DNA of 64,000 nucleotides from Aldrovandia affinis. Its lineage: Eukaryota > Chordata > Actinopteri > Notacanthiformes > Halosauridae. The first letter of the stretch is position 1. Every line of letters begins with the position of its first letter. This document shows, piece by piece, positions 45,191 to 57,189 of this stretch. The notes below the pieces were generated by a model. It had not been told where the DNA came from, did not search any database, and worked only from the letters and a program-made list of their open reading frames with translations. A program made the position numbers and the translations under genes. The DNA is taken from NCBI GenBank assembly GCA_029706075.1, contig JAINUG010000015.1, positions 2,382,307-2,446,306 of the forward strand, given 5' to 3'.

Positions 45191-48100
45191 GTTATGCATA
45201 TGATTGATGTATTGACGGCGATATGACAAGATTAAACAAAACAATATTGCCCATGTTCTTGCGTTGTGTTGATATTTGGAAGGATCGGGTTGGAATGAGC
45301 ACTTAAATTTGCTAAACGTTTTAGTCACATGTCAACCAGCTAGCTAGGCAATGTGCTCCAGATTATTGATGTCTGCTTTCAATACTCCTCTAGGTAATTC
45401 ATAACATTGAACTAAAATGATAGCTCAGTTGTGGGTGTTGTTGCTGATTGTGGCAAGCTAACAAGCTACCTATTGTATTTGGTTTTAGAATAGTAAACTA
45501 GCTAGCAACATAAAATTAAATTAGCTAAACTTTGAAAATTAGCTAGATAAGTAACATTAGCTATACCAAAAGATTATTGCAAAGCTTAGTGCTATACTCT
45601 GTTAATGTTAGTGCACATATTTAATTATTTACTTTTGCAAATTAGCAACAAGCTTGTAGATAACTATAGCTCGCTGAATAGCTTGCTTGTAATAAAACAC
45701 CTTGTGGAGTCTGTAGTCCAACAAAAGTTTTTGTTGGGGCCAAAAGCACTTGCAACGGTAAAAGCACTAGCTTAAAATGTCATGCTCAAATGGGCCATTT
45801 AAAGTAATTTGACTTATTCCCAGTAACCAAATGCGAACAATAATCTATTATTGTTGTTAAATGGCACAAAGAAAAGCAATAAATGATCTACCAGCTCTAA
45901 AAATGTCTGTTTAGCGACTTGGGCACTTTCCTGCTTTGTTTTATTGGTGAAGACGGCCTAACGGTAACACAATGTGGCACTCAGCATTATCAGTCAAAGG
46001 CATATCTTCATCTGGACAGCCATGATTACAGGTAAGAAGTGCTTGCTTACATAAGCTTGATTTCCTAACAAATCGTTCCAAATATCAGTATTTCAAGAAC
46101 CTGGTCCATGTTGTTTTAGGATGTGGTGTAATATCGCTTTTGGTACCATGAACATGACATATATTTCCATCAGCAAATTATGCAAATGCATAATTTCATC
46201 CTTTTGGCAGCCTTATAGAATTGACTCTTCAACATGACACATTATCTTTTGACACCATGGTGCTTAAAGTTTTATTGGCTTGTGCATTTCTCTTCCTGAT
46301 TATTGTGTAACAATCACGTAATGGATATTTTATGGACACGATTGGATTACAAAGATGTCAGTCATATGCAAAATTATGAAATTTTTTAATGAAATTATTA
46401 GTAGTAGCAGTGGTAGTAGCACTTGGAAATATATTTGTCATCTCTTCGTTCAACTGTTTCAAGCAAGCACTGCAAAGTAGCCTGCCAAGATAGTGACTAA
46501 AAAAGGGATGAAGAGGTAGGTAGATACAGATCTTACAGTAAAAGCATAAATAATAATTCCAAGAATTTGAGAGAATAGAGAATATAGGTCAGTCTATGCT
46601 CAAAGAGTAAAGAGCAGATGTGAAGGGCGGATATATAATTCAACAACTGCAGCTGGAGAACTTAAGGACAAGAGAAAAGTGAGCTTCAGCGCATTGAAAA
46701 AATATGCATTTTTTATCAAAACCAAAAAGAAAAAAAATTCAACAAAGTAAGAAACTATGCACTGGAGACACAAAAGCCTCTTTGATGAACCTGGTTTGAT
46801 AACAGCAGACAAACACCAGTCTAGAAGACTATCAAGAATTAATGACATTCATACTATATTATCTCATGAAGGCGACATGTGTACTGTATACTGAAGGAAA
46901 ATATGTACTGTAAAAAAAAGTTATATAAAAATGCATAATAAAAGTATATGTTGGAGCAATATGTTTTTTTAAATCCACCATTTCAGAATATTACTTTTTC
47001 TGTTTTGATCAGAGATATTCCTGTAAAATCTTGTTTTGCTTTAAAAGTCTGGATACTTCTAAAATCCAATCTGTTCTAAATCCTCCCACTTTTATGGGAG
47101 GAGACTAGATGGAAAAAATAAGTGTCCATTAATTTTTAAACCAATCCTGTCAATTCAAACTTCATGGGCCAGTTGTCACTTTAATGAGCACTGGAAGTTC
47201 ATGGCTGTTGGTTAATTTGACTGTCAAGGTCTTCAGCCAGTAGTTCACACACAGAATTTATGCCAACTTTGTTGTGATCGAAGCACTGTGTGCTCTGAGT
47301 ATTCCGTATGGATGAGGCATTTATACGTGCTCATTTCTCAGACTCCTTCATCCACCCTGTCTCCAACCACTCTCTCATAAATGCAGGTACAGTAAAATGT
47401 GTTTTGTGGACACTATTTTTGGGTTATAAAAGAATGTGAGGTAATCCTGGTTCTTTATACACTCCTGTGAATCCAATTAAGACTAATTGGTTAGATTATC
47501 CACCTTGTTGGTAGGCTAATTACTCAATAATGCAAAGACCATATGCTGTAATCTCTTGCATTGAGTCCAAATTACATTGAGCAATGGTTATTTATTTGAG
47601 CTCACACTAGAACAGTGCCTTAACAGGTTGAGCCACCCAGCAGCCCCTGCCAATTTCTTGCTTTCTTCTGGGATATTTATATCCAATTTGAAACGATAGT
47701 AGGGGCATATTTACACCCTCCTTATTCTACCTTTCAGAGTGTGCTGCAGAGTGCGCTGAGTGCAAAGCAGACTTAAGTGCCATGTCAGGATATGCAGAGG
47801 ACTACAACATAGAATGTCTATACAATGTTTACTGATCTCTATAATGGTTGTCTAAGCACCCAAACAGGATGTGCATACCCGGAAGTTATTCTGCATCAAA
47901 AATAATTAACTTCTGTCAACAAAATGTAAAGTCAGAAAAGAGCATTAAATTACTTATGTTATTGTTAGTTATACAACCAACCAAAATAATTAGCACCAAT
48001 CACACTTAAAGATACTGCCCAATAAATGTTGAGTTTTAAACAAGCCATCATGCATTTCACAGTCCTAATCCTAAAAAGACAAAATGGACAGACACCACAG

Positions 48101-48654
48101 ACAAGAGAAAACAGAAATTCAATTTCAGAAGTATATAATGACAGAATATACAATGAAAAGATAGCATGAAATCAAGAGAGGCACGGTAGAACACCATCCG
48201 TTCAATGCAATCAACACAAACAGGCAGAGGAGCATCTACTATTAGCGCTAGAGTAGAAGGTGTAGCAGTCTTTGCAGGCAGAGCAAATTAAGGGATATGA
48301 TGGAACAGAATTACCAAGACTGCAACATTGCCACAGTTGGAAAAATGAAAATATTGTTAGAGATAAACTCTCTTGGGCTTTGTAGTGGGCGCATGCAGAT
48401 CAGTAAGGGGAGCATGGGCCCAGTTCTTTGTTTACAGGCTTCTGAAAATGTGTATAACTAGGTCTGATAGATATGTTTTTCTTCACTGCATCTTTGTCTA
48501 CCCTGTTAGCAGGTGTGCTCCTTTCGAACAAAATCTGTAAATAAACAAACTTTGCTTGACACCAACCTTATTTGTATGTTTTTCAACAAATCATCTGGTT
48601 CCCATATTTCCCCAGAATTACATATTCACAAAGAAAGTTCACACCTGGATGTCA
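45191..48654. other. Long unannotated interval
   Basis: About 3.5 kb AT-rich DNA, with TAGCTAGC-rich patches at 45340-45690. No ORF, splice-flanked exon or known repeat was recognised. Frames at 46600-46848 and 47965-48153 look random. Confidence 0.5.
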
Positions 48655-48662
48655 CCATGATC

Positions 48663-49387
48663 CAGTGGTGGGCCGTCAGGGCCTGCAAGGCCTTCTCTGC
48701 TGGCCTAAAAAATATCTGAATCACAGACTGATGTTAATTATATTTTGTCCATGAATACTTATTAAATAATTCCAAATGGTCTGTTCTTCCTTTCATAGCT
48801 GTTCCCCTGGTGCGCTGCATCCAGACGTGTATTTTCATATTAAAGCATTTAACCAATCACATTTCAGCCATCATTTGTTGCCAGGGTCAAATAAATCTGC
48901 CTGGAGGCCTTCACAATCAGTTCTGCAGGCCCTGTAGCATAAAATAAGTGTTGATCAAACTGTTGCTTCAACCAATCAGATTTTGAGTTGGGGGACACGA
49001 AGGCCTTCTAGAAGGCCTAGGTAACGTCAGCGTATTCACACCCTTTGATTGGATAGTCAGACAGTGTCTGACTATGATGTAATTTGATTGGTTAAATGCT
49101 TTAATATGAAAATACACGTCTGGATGCAGCGCAACCAGGGGAACAGCTATGAAAGGAAGCGAACAGACCATTTGGAATTATTTAATAAGTATTCATGGAC
49201 AAAATATAATTAACATCAGTCTGTGATTCAGACATTTGAGCGGACATTTTCAGCCCTAAAGCGAATTAAAACTTATGCCAGAAATACGACAGGGCAGGCT
49301 CGACTTTCAGCATTAGCTTCGATGGTGATAGAAAAGGACTTCTTGATGGAACTGAAACACACGGATAATGTTAATTTACCTCACTAA
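48663..49387 (+). mobile_element. hAT element fragment with palindromic arms and transposase terminal exon
   Basis: It starts CAGTGGTGGGCCGTCAGGGC, the same terminus as the right end of the hAT at 54284-56070. Two arms of about 150 bp (48713-48858 and 49085-49231) are inverted copies of each other. Directly after the second arm, at GATTCAG, the reading frame for the hAT C-terminus opens. The other terminus was not found downstream. Confidence 0.75.
49232..49387 (+). pseudogene. hAT transposase C-terminal dimerisation exon
   Basis: The frame reads TFERTFSALKRIKTYARNTT, GQARLSALASMVIEKDFLME and stops after VNLPH at 49387. This is the hAT dimerisation motif (ERTFSALKRIKTY-R--TGQ-RLS-LA). The preceding GATTCAG could act as a 3' splice site, so this may be a terminal exon. 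No upstream exon with the catalytic core is visible within reach, so I call it a fragment. It differs from the fragment at 36906. Confidence 0.75.
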
Positions 49388-50038
49388 GCCTATGAGGCTA
49401 ACTACAGTAGATGCAGCATTACAGGATATTACAGGTTAGTGAAAATGATTAATATTGTTTTATATCATTACTGTGACCATAGCTGTATACTACCAGCTCA
49501 TATTTTCACAAAAATACATGTCTTTGAAATTGTACAATATAAAGTCGTGTTGACTGGTTTTCCATTTGAAACGTAGCTAGCTAGGCAATGTAGCTAGCTA
49601 GGAAACATAGTTATGTTACGTTCTACGTTAACGTACTGGCGAACCGAGAACACACCTACATCAAACTACCAATGCATACCTATGTGTCAGTTCAACACAC
49701 ATCCTATTGTCAGTGTGAACACAGCCTTAGGTAGTTGACAGCTTTCAGCACTATCCTGTGGCATAGCTGAACTGCATTTATTTTTCCGTAAACCTATTTC
49801 AGCCATTTGTGAAAATGTTGTTCAAGAGGATGTCATTTGAAAAATCCTCAACTGTTGTGGTGACTTGATGATTCCTTCTGTTTAACTTTTTGTGATCTAA
49901 TCCATTACTGTTATGAATAGAAAAATTCTAAAATATAAAAACATTCCGCTGCCATGTCAGTTTTTCAGGGCACTATAATAGTTTATGAGAACCTGTACAT
50001 AGTAATTTGTTCTTATATTGTACCCTGTTTAACCTTAC
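49388..50038. other. No recognised feature
   Basis: AT-rich. It may include the 3' untranslated part of the preceding hAT. Confidence 0.4.
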
Positions 50039-50387
50039 TGTGACGCCAGTAGGGGTGGAAGGTGCCTCCCACAGCCTCCGGGGTACTACAGCACCTTGGA
50101 CAGCAGCGGCCTCACCCACAGGTAGCCTCACCTGATGTTGATCAGGCCTTTATGAAAGCATGCCATGCCTGGGGAGAGGCTGTTTTGGGACATGGCGCTA
50201 TCTTTTATCATTTACACTCAGCCGTTGCAGCATTTAGTTTAGAATTTGCTCCTTGTTTGTTTTACTTGTTTTTGAGTGCCAGGAAGGAGAATAAACTGGC
50301 AGTTGGCTCATCATAACCCTTTTTCTTTGTGCTTTTTTCTACCCACTCACCACCTGACAAGGTGGCCATACCTGCCACGCTCCCACA
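50039..50387 (+). mobile_element. Probable solo LTR
   Basis: 349 bp running TGTGACGCCAGTAGGGGTGG to GCCACGCTCCCACA, with TG...CA ends. An AATAAAC polyadenylation-like signal lies at about 50290. The flanks CTTAC and CTCAC match at four of five bases, an imperfect target duplication. No internal region of an element is adjacent. Confidence 0.55.
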
Positions 50388-52652
50388 CTCACATATTAAA
50401 GTTTCTGAGTGAAAGACTAGTTGCTCAAAGTAGGTGATTTCAAGACACTGAGGGCGATGTGTGTGTGTGTACCATCTTTCATAAAATGCATAACATATGT
50501 TGCACATGTGCAGACAAATGCATCTTACTGTGTCTTACAGGGAAAAAATGGCTGTGTGGCTGTGGCCGTCATCATACAGAGATGCTTAGCTAACCTAACA
50601 ATCACCGTTGTATTGTTGTGGTCTCTATTTATTACCAGACTTGAGCTAACTTAAAACTGACAAAGCTCAGATCTATATTTGAACTTTTATTTTGTAGCCA
50701 TCTATTGTACTCCTGCTGTGCATGCCTATCAACGTACCACACGTTAGTCTGACAATACTTCACTTTGAAAACCAAACCTCACTCACAGCCATGATGTAGA
50801 CACTGTTGAGGGGGAATTGACAAAATGCATGACTTGAGAGTATTGCATTCGTGATGGCTGGTTAAAATGGCAGTGATATGAGCACAGCACTTTGCAGAGA
50901 TACTTGTGACACGCCTTGCTATAAGCCAGTAAAGCATGATAGTAGCTCTCTGCACTACATTAATTACCACCTCGTAGGGCTCTCTTTGTAGGCTTCATAA
51001 ATTGTTCATGTTCAGCCTTAGAGTTGTGGGCTGTGACTGCATCTATAATGTCTGCCTGAGGGAGAGAAGGGTTTTGAGATAGACCACGGAATATAATATT
51101 GTTTCTTTGGGAGGGTGTATTCAGCAGCTCCTGGTTCTGCTTACTTGTATTTGTAAGGTTTTGTGGGTTGATGTATATGGGTGCAGGTGTCCCACAAACT
51201 ATGTCATCTCTCTTATTTTAGAGAGTGGCAAATAGTATAGAGGGTTTGAGGAATTTAAATTGATAGAAAGTGCCCACCAGGGGCTACTATAACATATTGG
51301 TAAAATGGTAGACAAATTGGTACAATTAATAGACGAGTAGCAGTATTTCAGAACATGTCGGTAAGCAGCATTTTCTGTGCCAGGAGATAATTTGTTTTTT
51401 TTAAACTTCAAATCCAGTAAGTTTGCCAACAAAACCCTTATATCTTTTGAATAAATATGACGTCCTTCTTTCCACATATGTTCAATTTTCATACTGGACA
51501 CTATATTCTTACAGCTGAAAGTAATGTTATTCCCATTATATTAAATTGTGCAGTTGTACAATACTATTTGACTTAATTTATGAATACATTCTTCATTTGT
51601 GGGTGAAGCTGTCTCTGTCATAGTTAATATTTGTATTCTTCATGTAGTGTAATTTCCCATTAATATTTTTTTTTTAAATACACTGTAATTATCTTTAAAT
51701 TCATTGTATATAAATAAATAACATAAATAACACAGTGTTCTGTCAACTCAGTGTTCTCTCAATCAAACTGCTACAAACAAATGAGGATTTAAAAGCAAAT
51801 GTATACATTTTTATACATTTCATTTTTATTTCAGATGCCCTGAAATGCACACGGAAACAAGACTGGGAAGGTTTATATTGTATGTACAATTTGTTAAAAC
51901 ACATCAATCAATTGTTTAATAACATGCGTGCTGTTCTGCGCTCTCCAGAATTGAAGGAAGTCAGTGCAGCAGTGGGGTAGGACGACAGCTATGATTGATC
52001 CAAATTGGGAGAAAAAGTCAAAATAGAGATGTGTTTTAGCAGCCTCACTTACAGTACCTCACATAATAAAATGCATTGAAATATCTCTATGTCCATCAAC
52101 TGAATATTTTCCTTCATTTCGTATAGAGCCAGTTGATTATTATTTTCTTCCCCTTGGGGGTCTTCCAGAGTCATTGTGGCATTCTGGCCAATGATTGGCA
52201 CCTGTCTCATTCACAGGCATTTGCCATTTAGCTTCCTAACGCTGAGTTGCTGTATCTGCTTTGCCAGGGGGAACTGTCTTTCCCCTTTCATTACAGCCCG
52301 TGCAAGGAGGCTAAATAGTGACAGATCTCATTCAGCTGACACTCCCAATACTGGTATAAAAACAACAAACACACATAAAGGAAGAAATGTACTCCAGTAA
52401 ACATAAACTATTCCTGCAGTTATAGTACATTTTGCAGAAGAGATTAGATTTGCAGACAAGAGTCAGTCAGATTGTGTTCATGATTTCTGTGGTTTACCAG
52501 TTCTAATAACAAGACTATTGTTTTAAAAGATATACACTACTGGGTGGACATTTTAATAAGGGATGGGGAAAGGGAACATATTTATTTCACCACTTCCACC
52601 AAGACTGTCATACGTCACATTTAATCTATATTGTCAATAGGCTGTGTTAGTA
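50388..52652. other. No recognised feature
   Basis: About 2.3 kb. The CCAAATTGGGAGAAAAAG at 51999-52016 is a scrap of the common SINE tail. Frames at 51199-51501, 51735-51980 and 52176-52400 show no known motif. Confidence 0.5.
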
Positions 52653-52945
52653 TTAAAAAGGGTCCTTGCGAGTCCCGATCAGGGGCGGCGTTTGGCTGTC
52701 CGGCCCAGGGGGAGGGGGTTAGGGTGAGCCGGCATGAACTCGCTGAGAAGCGCGTAAGGGTGTCTCCAGAACATGGGTGGGCAAATTCCGTCTCGAAGGT
52801 AGCAGAGTTCACCGCCCTCTGAGAATTGGCTTGCTCTCATAAAGACAGGCGACAGGTTCGTGTGGGGAGGGCAAATAGAAATAAATAGAGGGCATAATTG
52901 GCCACTAAATTGTGAGAAAAACAGGAAGAAATCTGAAACATATAT
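52653..52945 (+). repeat. SINE family B, 5'-truncated
   Basis: The body starts GTCCCGATCAGGGGCGGCGT, continues through GTGTCTCCAGAACATGGGTG and GAATTGGCTTGCTCTCATAA, and ends ATAATTGGCCACTAAATTGT. The head with pol III boxes is absent. Confidence 0.75.
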
Positions 52946-54019
52946 ATTTTTTAAATGGTCCTTTCACTGCACTAAGCACATTAAATCCAAGTTCAAAAGT
53001 CAGTGATCAATATTTAGTCTTTAATGATTGCCATAGTACTGTTATTAATAATTGGTTTCAGATAGTAAGTGTACTTGCGCGGTGCTGTTGGGCAATTTAA
53101 AATTTTCACATAAAGGAATTCCACATGAAGCTGACAGCTTGGGTTATCCTTCTTATAACATATTTTATCTTTTTCTTCAAGTATTTGTTTTTATGTATGG
53201 CAGCTGGGTATGAAAGGGAGATAGGGTATGAAATATTGGGAATACATTCTTACTTTGTCTCTATCTAAAAACAATTCCATTATCTCAGTCATGTTGTCAG
53301 AGTCACCGATAGTGAGGTCCCTGCAGCATTAGTGTGTGGGCAACAATTATTTTATATTGGCTTTGTGGTTTCATGATTGGAGCATTGCTTCCACCTGGTG
53401 GTGAGACTGTGTATTTTGCTATTTTCTAAAATAATGATACAAAGCTTTAGAATCAACTGGTTTGATGGTATTTTCATTATTAGGAATTGCATCACAGCTT
53501 TCCATTTTGAGGAGTTGTTCAGGTCAGGATAAATATTGCTGGTCAAGGGAGAAAGTGTTGCTATGGTGATATCCTCACAGACAAAACAGACTAGAGAGGT
53601 TTACTGAGGTATTCTGAAAAGCTGCAGCTTCATTCAGTGTTTATGGAAGGCCTTGAGAGAATATTCTTTAGATGTATATGGATTTCAATAGCTAATGAAG
53701 GAATATGTGCCAAGCTAGGGAATAGAGTGTGCTAAATCAAACACACAATCAAAGAGTGTGCTATATCAAATAGGAAATACAGTATTGTTCATTGGTCATT
53801 GCAATGCAAGTCCCATTTTTTCATACTTTTATTTCTAGGCTTCACGGTTCAGAAATCACTTGCTATAACGCCATCATCTGGCTAATCTGTGTAAATTTTG
53901 TTGCCTGAGTAGTGGGAAAGATTTGGAACCTATCTGCTGTTGGCCTTACAGTTTCTGAGCTCCAGACACTTTTAGGGCAGAACATTTATAATAATAAAAA
54001 TAATAATAATGATCAAAAC
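52946..54019. other. No recognised feature
   Basis: AT-rich, with a short AATAAT run at 53990-54010. Confidence 0.5.
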
Positions 54020-54283
54020 AAATACAAGTTCCAGGATTATCTAGTTGGATATTGGACTCTTCTTCAAGAAGGAAAGCCTCCAGTTCTTTGAGAAATGAAG
54101 ACGATGGAAATCTACTCCGCACCTTACATTGCAGAGCTTCCCATAAAGGTTCAATGATGTTTAGATCTGGGGAGGCTATGGAAGGTATTTCTCTTCATCC
54201 TGGTGTTCATGGAACCATTCTTGAATCCATTTAGCAGTGTGTATGGGGGCATCGTCATTTTGGAATATGGTAATACTGTATCT

Positions 54284-56070
54284 CAGTGGCGGGCCGTGCA
54301 TTTCACACCTAGGCCTTCAGTAGTGCTCCGTCTGAATCAATCCACCCCTCAATAACTATTTTATGGCTATAAAAGCCATCTTATTGTTATGTTTTGAGTG
54401 TCTGTTCGGTTTGTTTTTGCACTTTGTTTATTTATCTTTCTTCAGTCATGTGACGTTCGCTGCGTATAAGAGTGGCCCTGTAGCCAAGTGTCGGCTCTGG
54501 CCGGGAGTGCCACCAGGTGGCGGCAATTGGCTGTCCGCCCCAGGGAGGGGGGAGGGGAGCCGACGTGACTTTCGCTGCGTATAGTGGCCCTGTAGTACCG
54601 GGTTACGGTCGACGGCCTGCGGGTGCCGTCTCGTAAGAGGCGTCACTTCGCTTCGTCACTACCGGTCACAGGACTACGGCAGCGAACTCACATTACTAGG
54701 GGGGGATTGACGTAAAAATAGCGGGTCTAATTGGCTACCAAATTGGGAGAAAATGGGATAAAATCAGAAACAAATTTATTAAAATAAGAGTGGCCCTGTA
54801 AGTACCGGGGTTCGGTCGACGGCTGGGCGAGTGACGTCTCGGAAGAGGCGTCACTTCGCCTGTCACTACCGGGTCGCAGGACTACGGCAGCGAACTCACA
54901 TTACTAGGGGGGGATTGACGTAAAAATAGCGGGTCTAATTGGCTACCAAATTGGGAGAAAATGGGATAAAATCAGAAACAAATTTTTAAAGAATGTTTCA
55001 TTCTCGTTCTGTCATGCACTTCGGGAAATTCTGTTTCGGTTTTTCCGTCTTCGTTTCTAATCTCGTTTTATTTCCTTCTTACTTTCTAATTACACTCTGT
55101 ATATATTAGTTGGATGTATATAGTACTAACCAACTAATCTACTAACATTAGGGATTTAGATTAAGTTACTAACACAACTAATCACTAATTATCTCACGCT
55201 TCTAACTATCGCTGTCATTCTCTCTCGTCTCTATCGCTGTCATTCTTTCTCATGAAACATGACTGAAGAAAGATAAATAAACAAAGTGCAAAAACAAACC
55301 GAACAGGCACCCGTTGCCGTTGCATCGCAGATAGATAACTCGTGTATCCAGAATAAATGCCTTTACTGAAGAAACAAACTCGGGGTGCTACAGCTGCGAC
55401 ACACATAAAAAAGCATCAATAATAATAACCTCATAAAATTGCAATATTATTTAGGAAAATAGCAACATTTTACTCACCAAAAATCCTTATTATTTGTACA
55501 CAAAATCCATCCTCCTTTCTTTCCTCAAAAAGAGTTCAATTACTCTGTCGTACAGATTATCCGTGTGTTCGCTTCCTTTCATAGCTGTTCCCCTGGTTGC
55601 GCTGCATCCAGACGTGTATTTTCATATTAAAGCATTTAACCAATCACATTACATCATAGTCAGACACTCTCTGACTATCCAATCAAAGGGTGTGAATACG
55701 CTGACGTTACCTAGGCCTTCGAGAAGGCCTTCGTGTCCCCAACTCAAAATCTGATTGGTTGAAGCAACAGTTTGATCAACACTTATTTTATGCTAAAGGG
55801 CCTTCAGAACGGATTGTGAAGGCCTCCAGGCAGATTTCTTTGACCCTGGCAACAAATGATGGCTGAAATGTGATTGGTTAAATGCTTTAATATGAAAATA
55901 CACGTCTGGATGCAGCGCAACCAGGGGAACAGCTATGAAAGGAAGCGAACAGACCATTTGGAATTATTTAATAAGTATTCATGGACAAAATATAATTAAC
56001 ATCAGTCTGTGATTCAGATATTTTTTAGGCCAGCAGAGAAGGCCTTGCAGGCCCTGACGGCCCACCACTG
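54284..56070. mobile_element. Non-autonomous hAT with perfect 8-bp target duplication
   Basis: CTGTATCT flanks both ends (54276-54283 and 56071-56078). The termini are CAGTGGCGGGCCGT and (complement) CAGTGGTGGGCCGTC. The right 500 bp is nearly the same palindromic block as at 48663-49231, including the ACGTCTGGATGCAGCGCAAC arms (55560-55660 and 55870-55985). A second inverted repeat (54402-54450 with 55256-55306) encloses SINE-derived sequence. There is no transposase. Confidence 0.9.
54455..54994 (+). repeat. SINE family A body plus a 206-bp tandem duplication of its 3' half
   Basis: The first part matches the family A body at 13115 (GGCTCTGGCCGGGAGTGCCA, GGCGGCAATTGGCTGTCCGC). The segment from GTGGCCCTGTAGTACC (54584) through the ATTGGGAGAAAATGGGATAA tail is repeated starting at 54790. 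More than 100 bp of the two units is identical, so the duplication is recent. Confidence 0.8.
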
Positions 56071-56639
56071 CTGTATCTTGAGGAAACAATGTTTGCACCA
56101 TAAGGTGTACCTGATCACCTACTATGGCTTCATATGCCATAATTCTATAATGCACGGTAATAATCAGACTGAGTCAGAGATGACTCCTCAGACCATATTA
56201 CTTTCTTCCACTGCTCAGAAGTCCAGGCTTTGTGCTCATTACACCATGTTATGCATTGTTGCATATTAGCCTTTGTTACAAGTGGTTTCCAAATGAGAAC
56301 CCTACCATAAATATCAGCTTTGTAAAGCTCACGACATACCGTTTTTATTGAGACTTGGTCATGGAGGTGTCCATTCAGTTCTGAATTAATTTTTGAGGCC
56401 ATTGTTTCGCTGTTTGGACCCTTAAAAAAAAAAAAACTACACTGTAATTTCTGGCCATACATAACATCTCTCATTATCCAATGTATAATAGTCTTTCTTC
56501 AGTCCGTTATAGCCAATGATGTGGATCAAACTATTGTACAAATTGTACAAAAGGTTTATTCATGAATATGTTTGTAGGGGTATGACTATAGTGTAATTTG
56601 GCAAACACTACCATGAAGACAATCCTATGACAGAATGTG

Positions 56640-56952
56640 TTGAGATCAAAGGTGGCAGTCATATCGTGTGGATCCCTATGAAGCAGTACCAGGAGTAGAC
56701 ACCTCTTGCTTCCGAGTGACCAAGAAAAGGGGGGGAGTGTGTACTGTGGTTGACAACGGTGGCATGCAGAGGTGCTGCTGCTGCGACGCAACCTGGCACA
56801 GTCACTATTGTTCACACGGATTGGCCATATGCTCGTTATGGGACCTCCCTAGGCTTATCTTCTGGCAGGCCTGTAAGGGAGCGATCGTGGTAGCTGGCCT
56901 CCTGCTGTGCTCCAAATTGTCTCTAGACAATCGGTCTCCTCTTTGTCTCTGA
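56640..56952 (+). pseudogene. Possible SWIM-type zinc finger fragment
   Basis: The plus frame reads WQSYRVDPYEAVPGVDTSCF, RVTKKRGGVCTVVDNGGMQR, then CCCCDATWHSHYCSHGLAIC. The CxC...CxH pattern in CCCDATWHSHYCSH fits a SWIM zinc finger, a module found in Mutator-like transposases and some chromatin proteins. The frame opens only near 56640 and stops at 56952. No transposase core was recognised near it, so the family assignment is uncertain. Confidence 0.35.
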
Positions 56953-57186
56953 CAAGTTTGTATACTTTTAGTATAATTTCTATGTGTGCTACATCAACCA
57001 GCAGTAAAGTATCGCGTCTGTGATAGGGTGCCTGGACAAAGCAGTCTGAGCCTATCAGATGGCTCACAGCCAAGTTCAGAAAGAAAGTTCTGCGAAATTA
57101 AAGCACTCATCAAGTGAAACATCAGGCGACACGTCTCTGGCCATCAGCACACCAGTTAGGAGATGTTAATTGCATGGGTAATTCAG
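56953..57186. other. No recognised feature
   Basis: Spacer between the SWIM-like fragment and the L2 3' end. Confidence 0.4.
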
Positions 57187-57189
57187 TGA

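Larger units (their letters stand above)
54020..56500 (-). mobile_element. Tc1-like transposon split by a hAT insertion
   Basis: The transposase is read on the minus strand in two blocks. The right block (56474-56145) reads MASKINSELNGHLHDQVSIK, TVCRELYKADIYGRVLIWKP and TWCNEHKAWTSEQWKKVIWS, followed by EESS, where Glu replaces the usual first Asp. The left block (54275-54030) reads FQNDDAPIHTAKWIQEWFHE and, after a shift, the LKELE-like C-terminal part. Between them sits the hAT at 54284-56070. Without the insertion the two blocks are in the right order, so this is one copy cut in two. Stops show it was probably already decaying. Confidence 0.8.
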
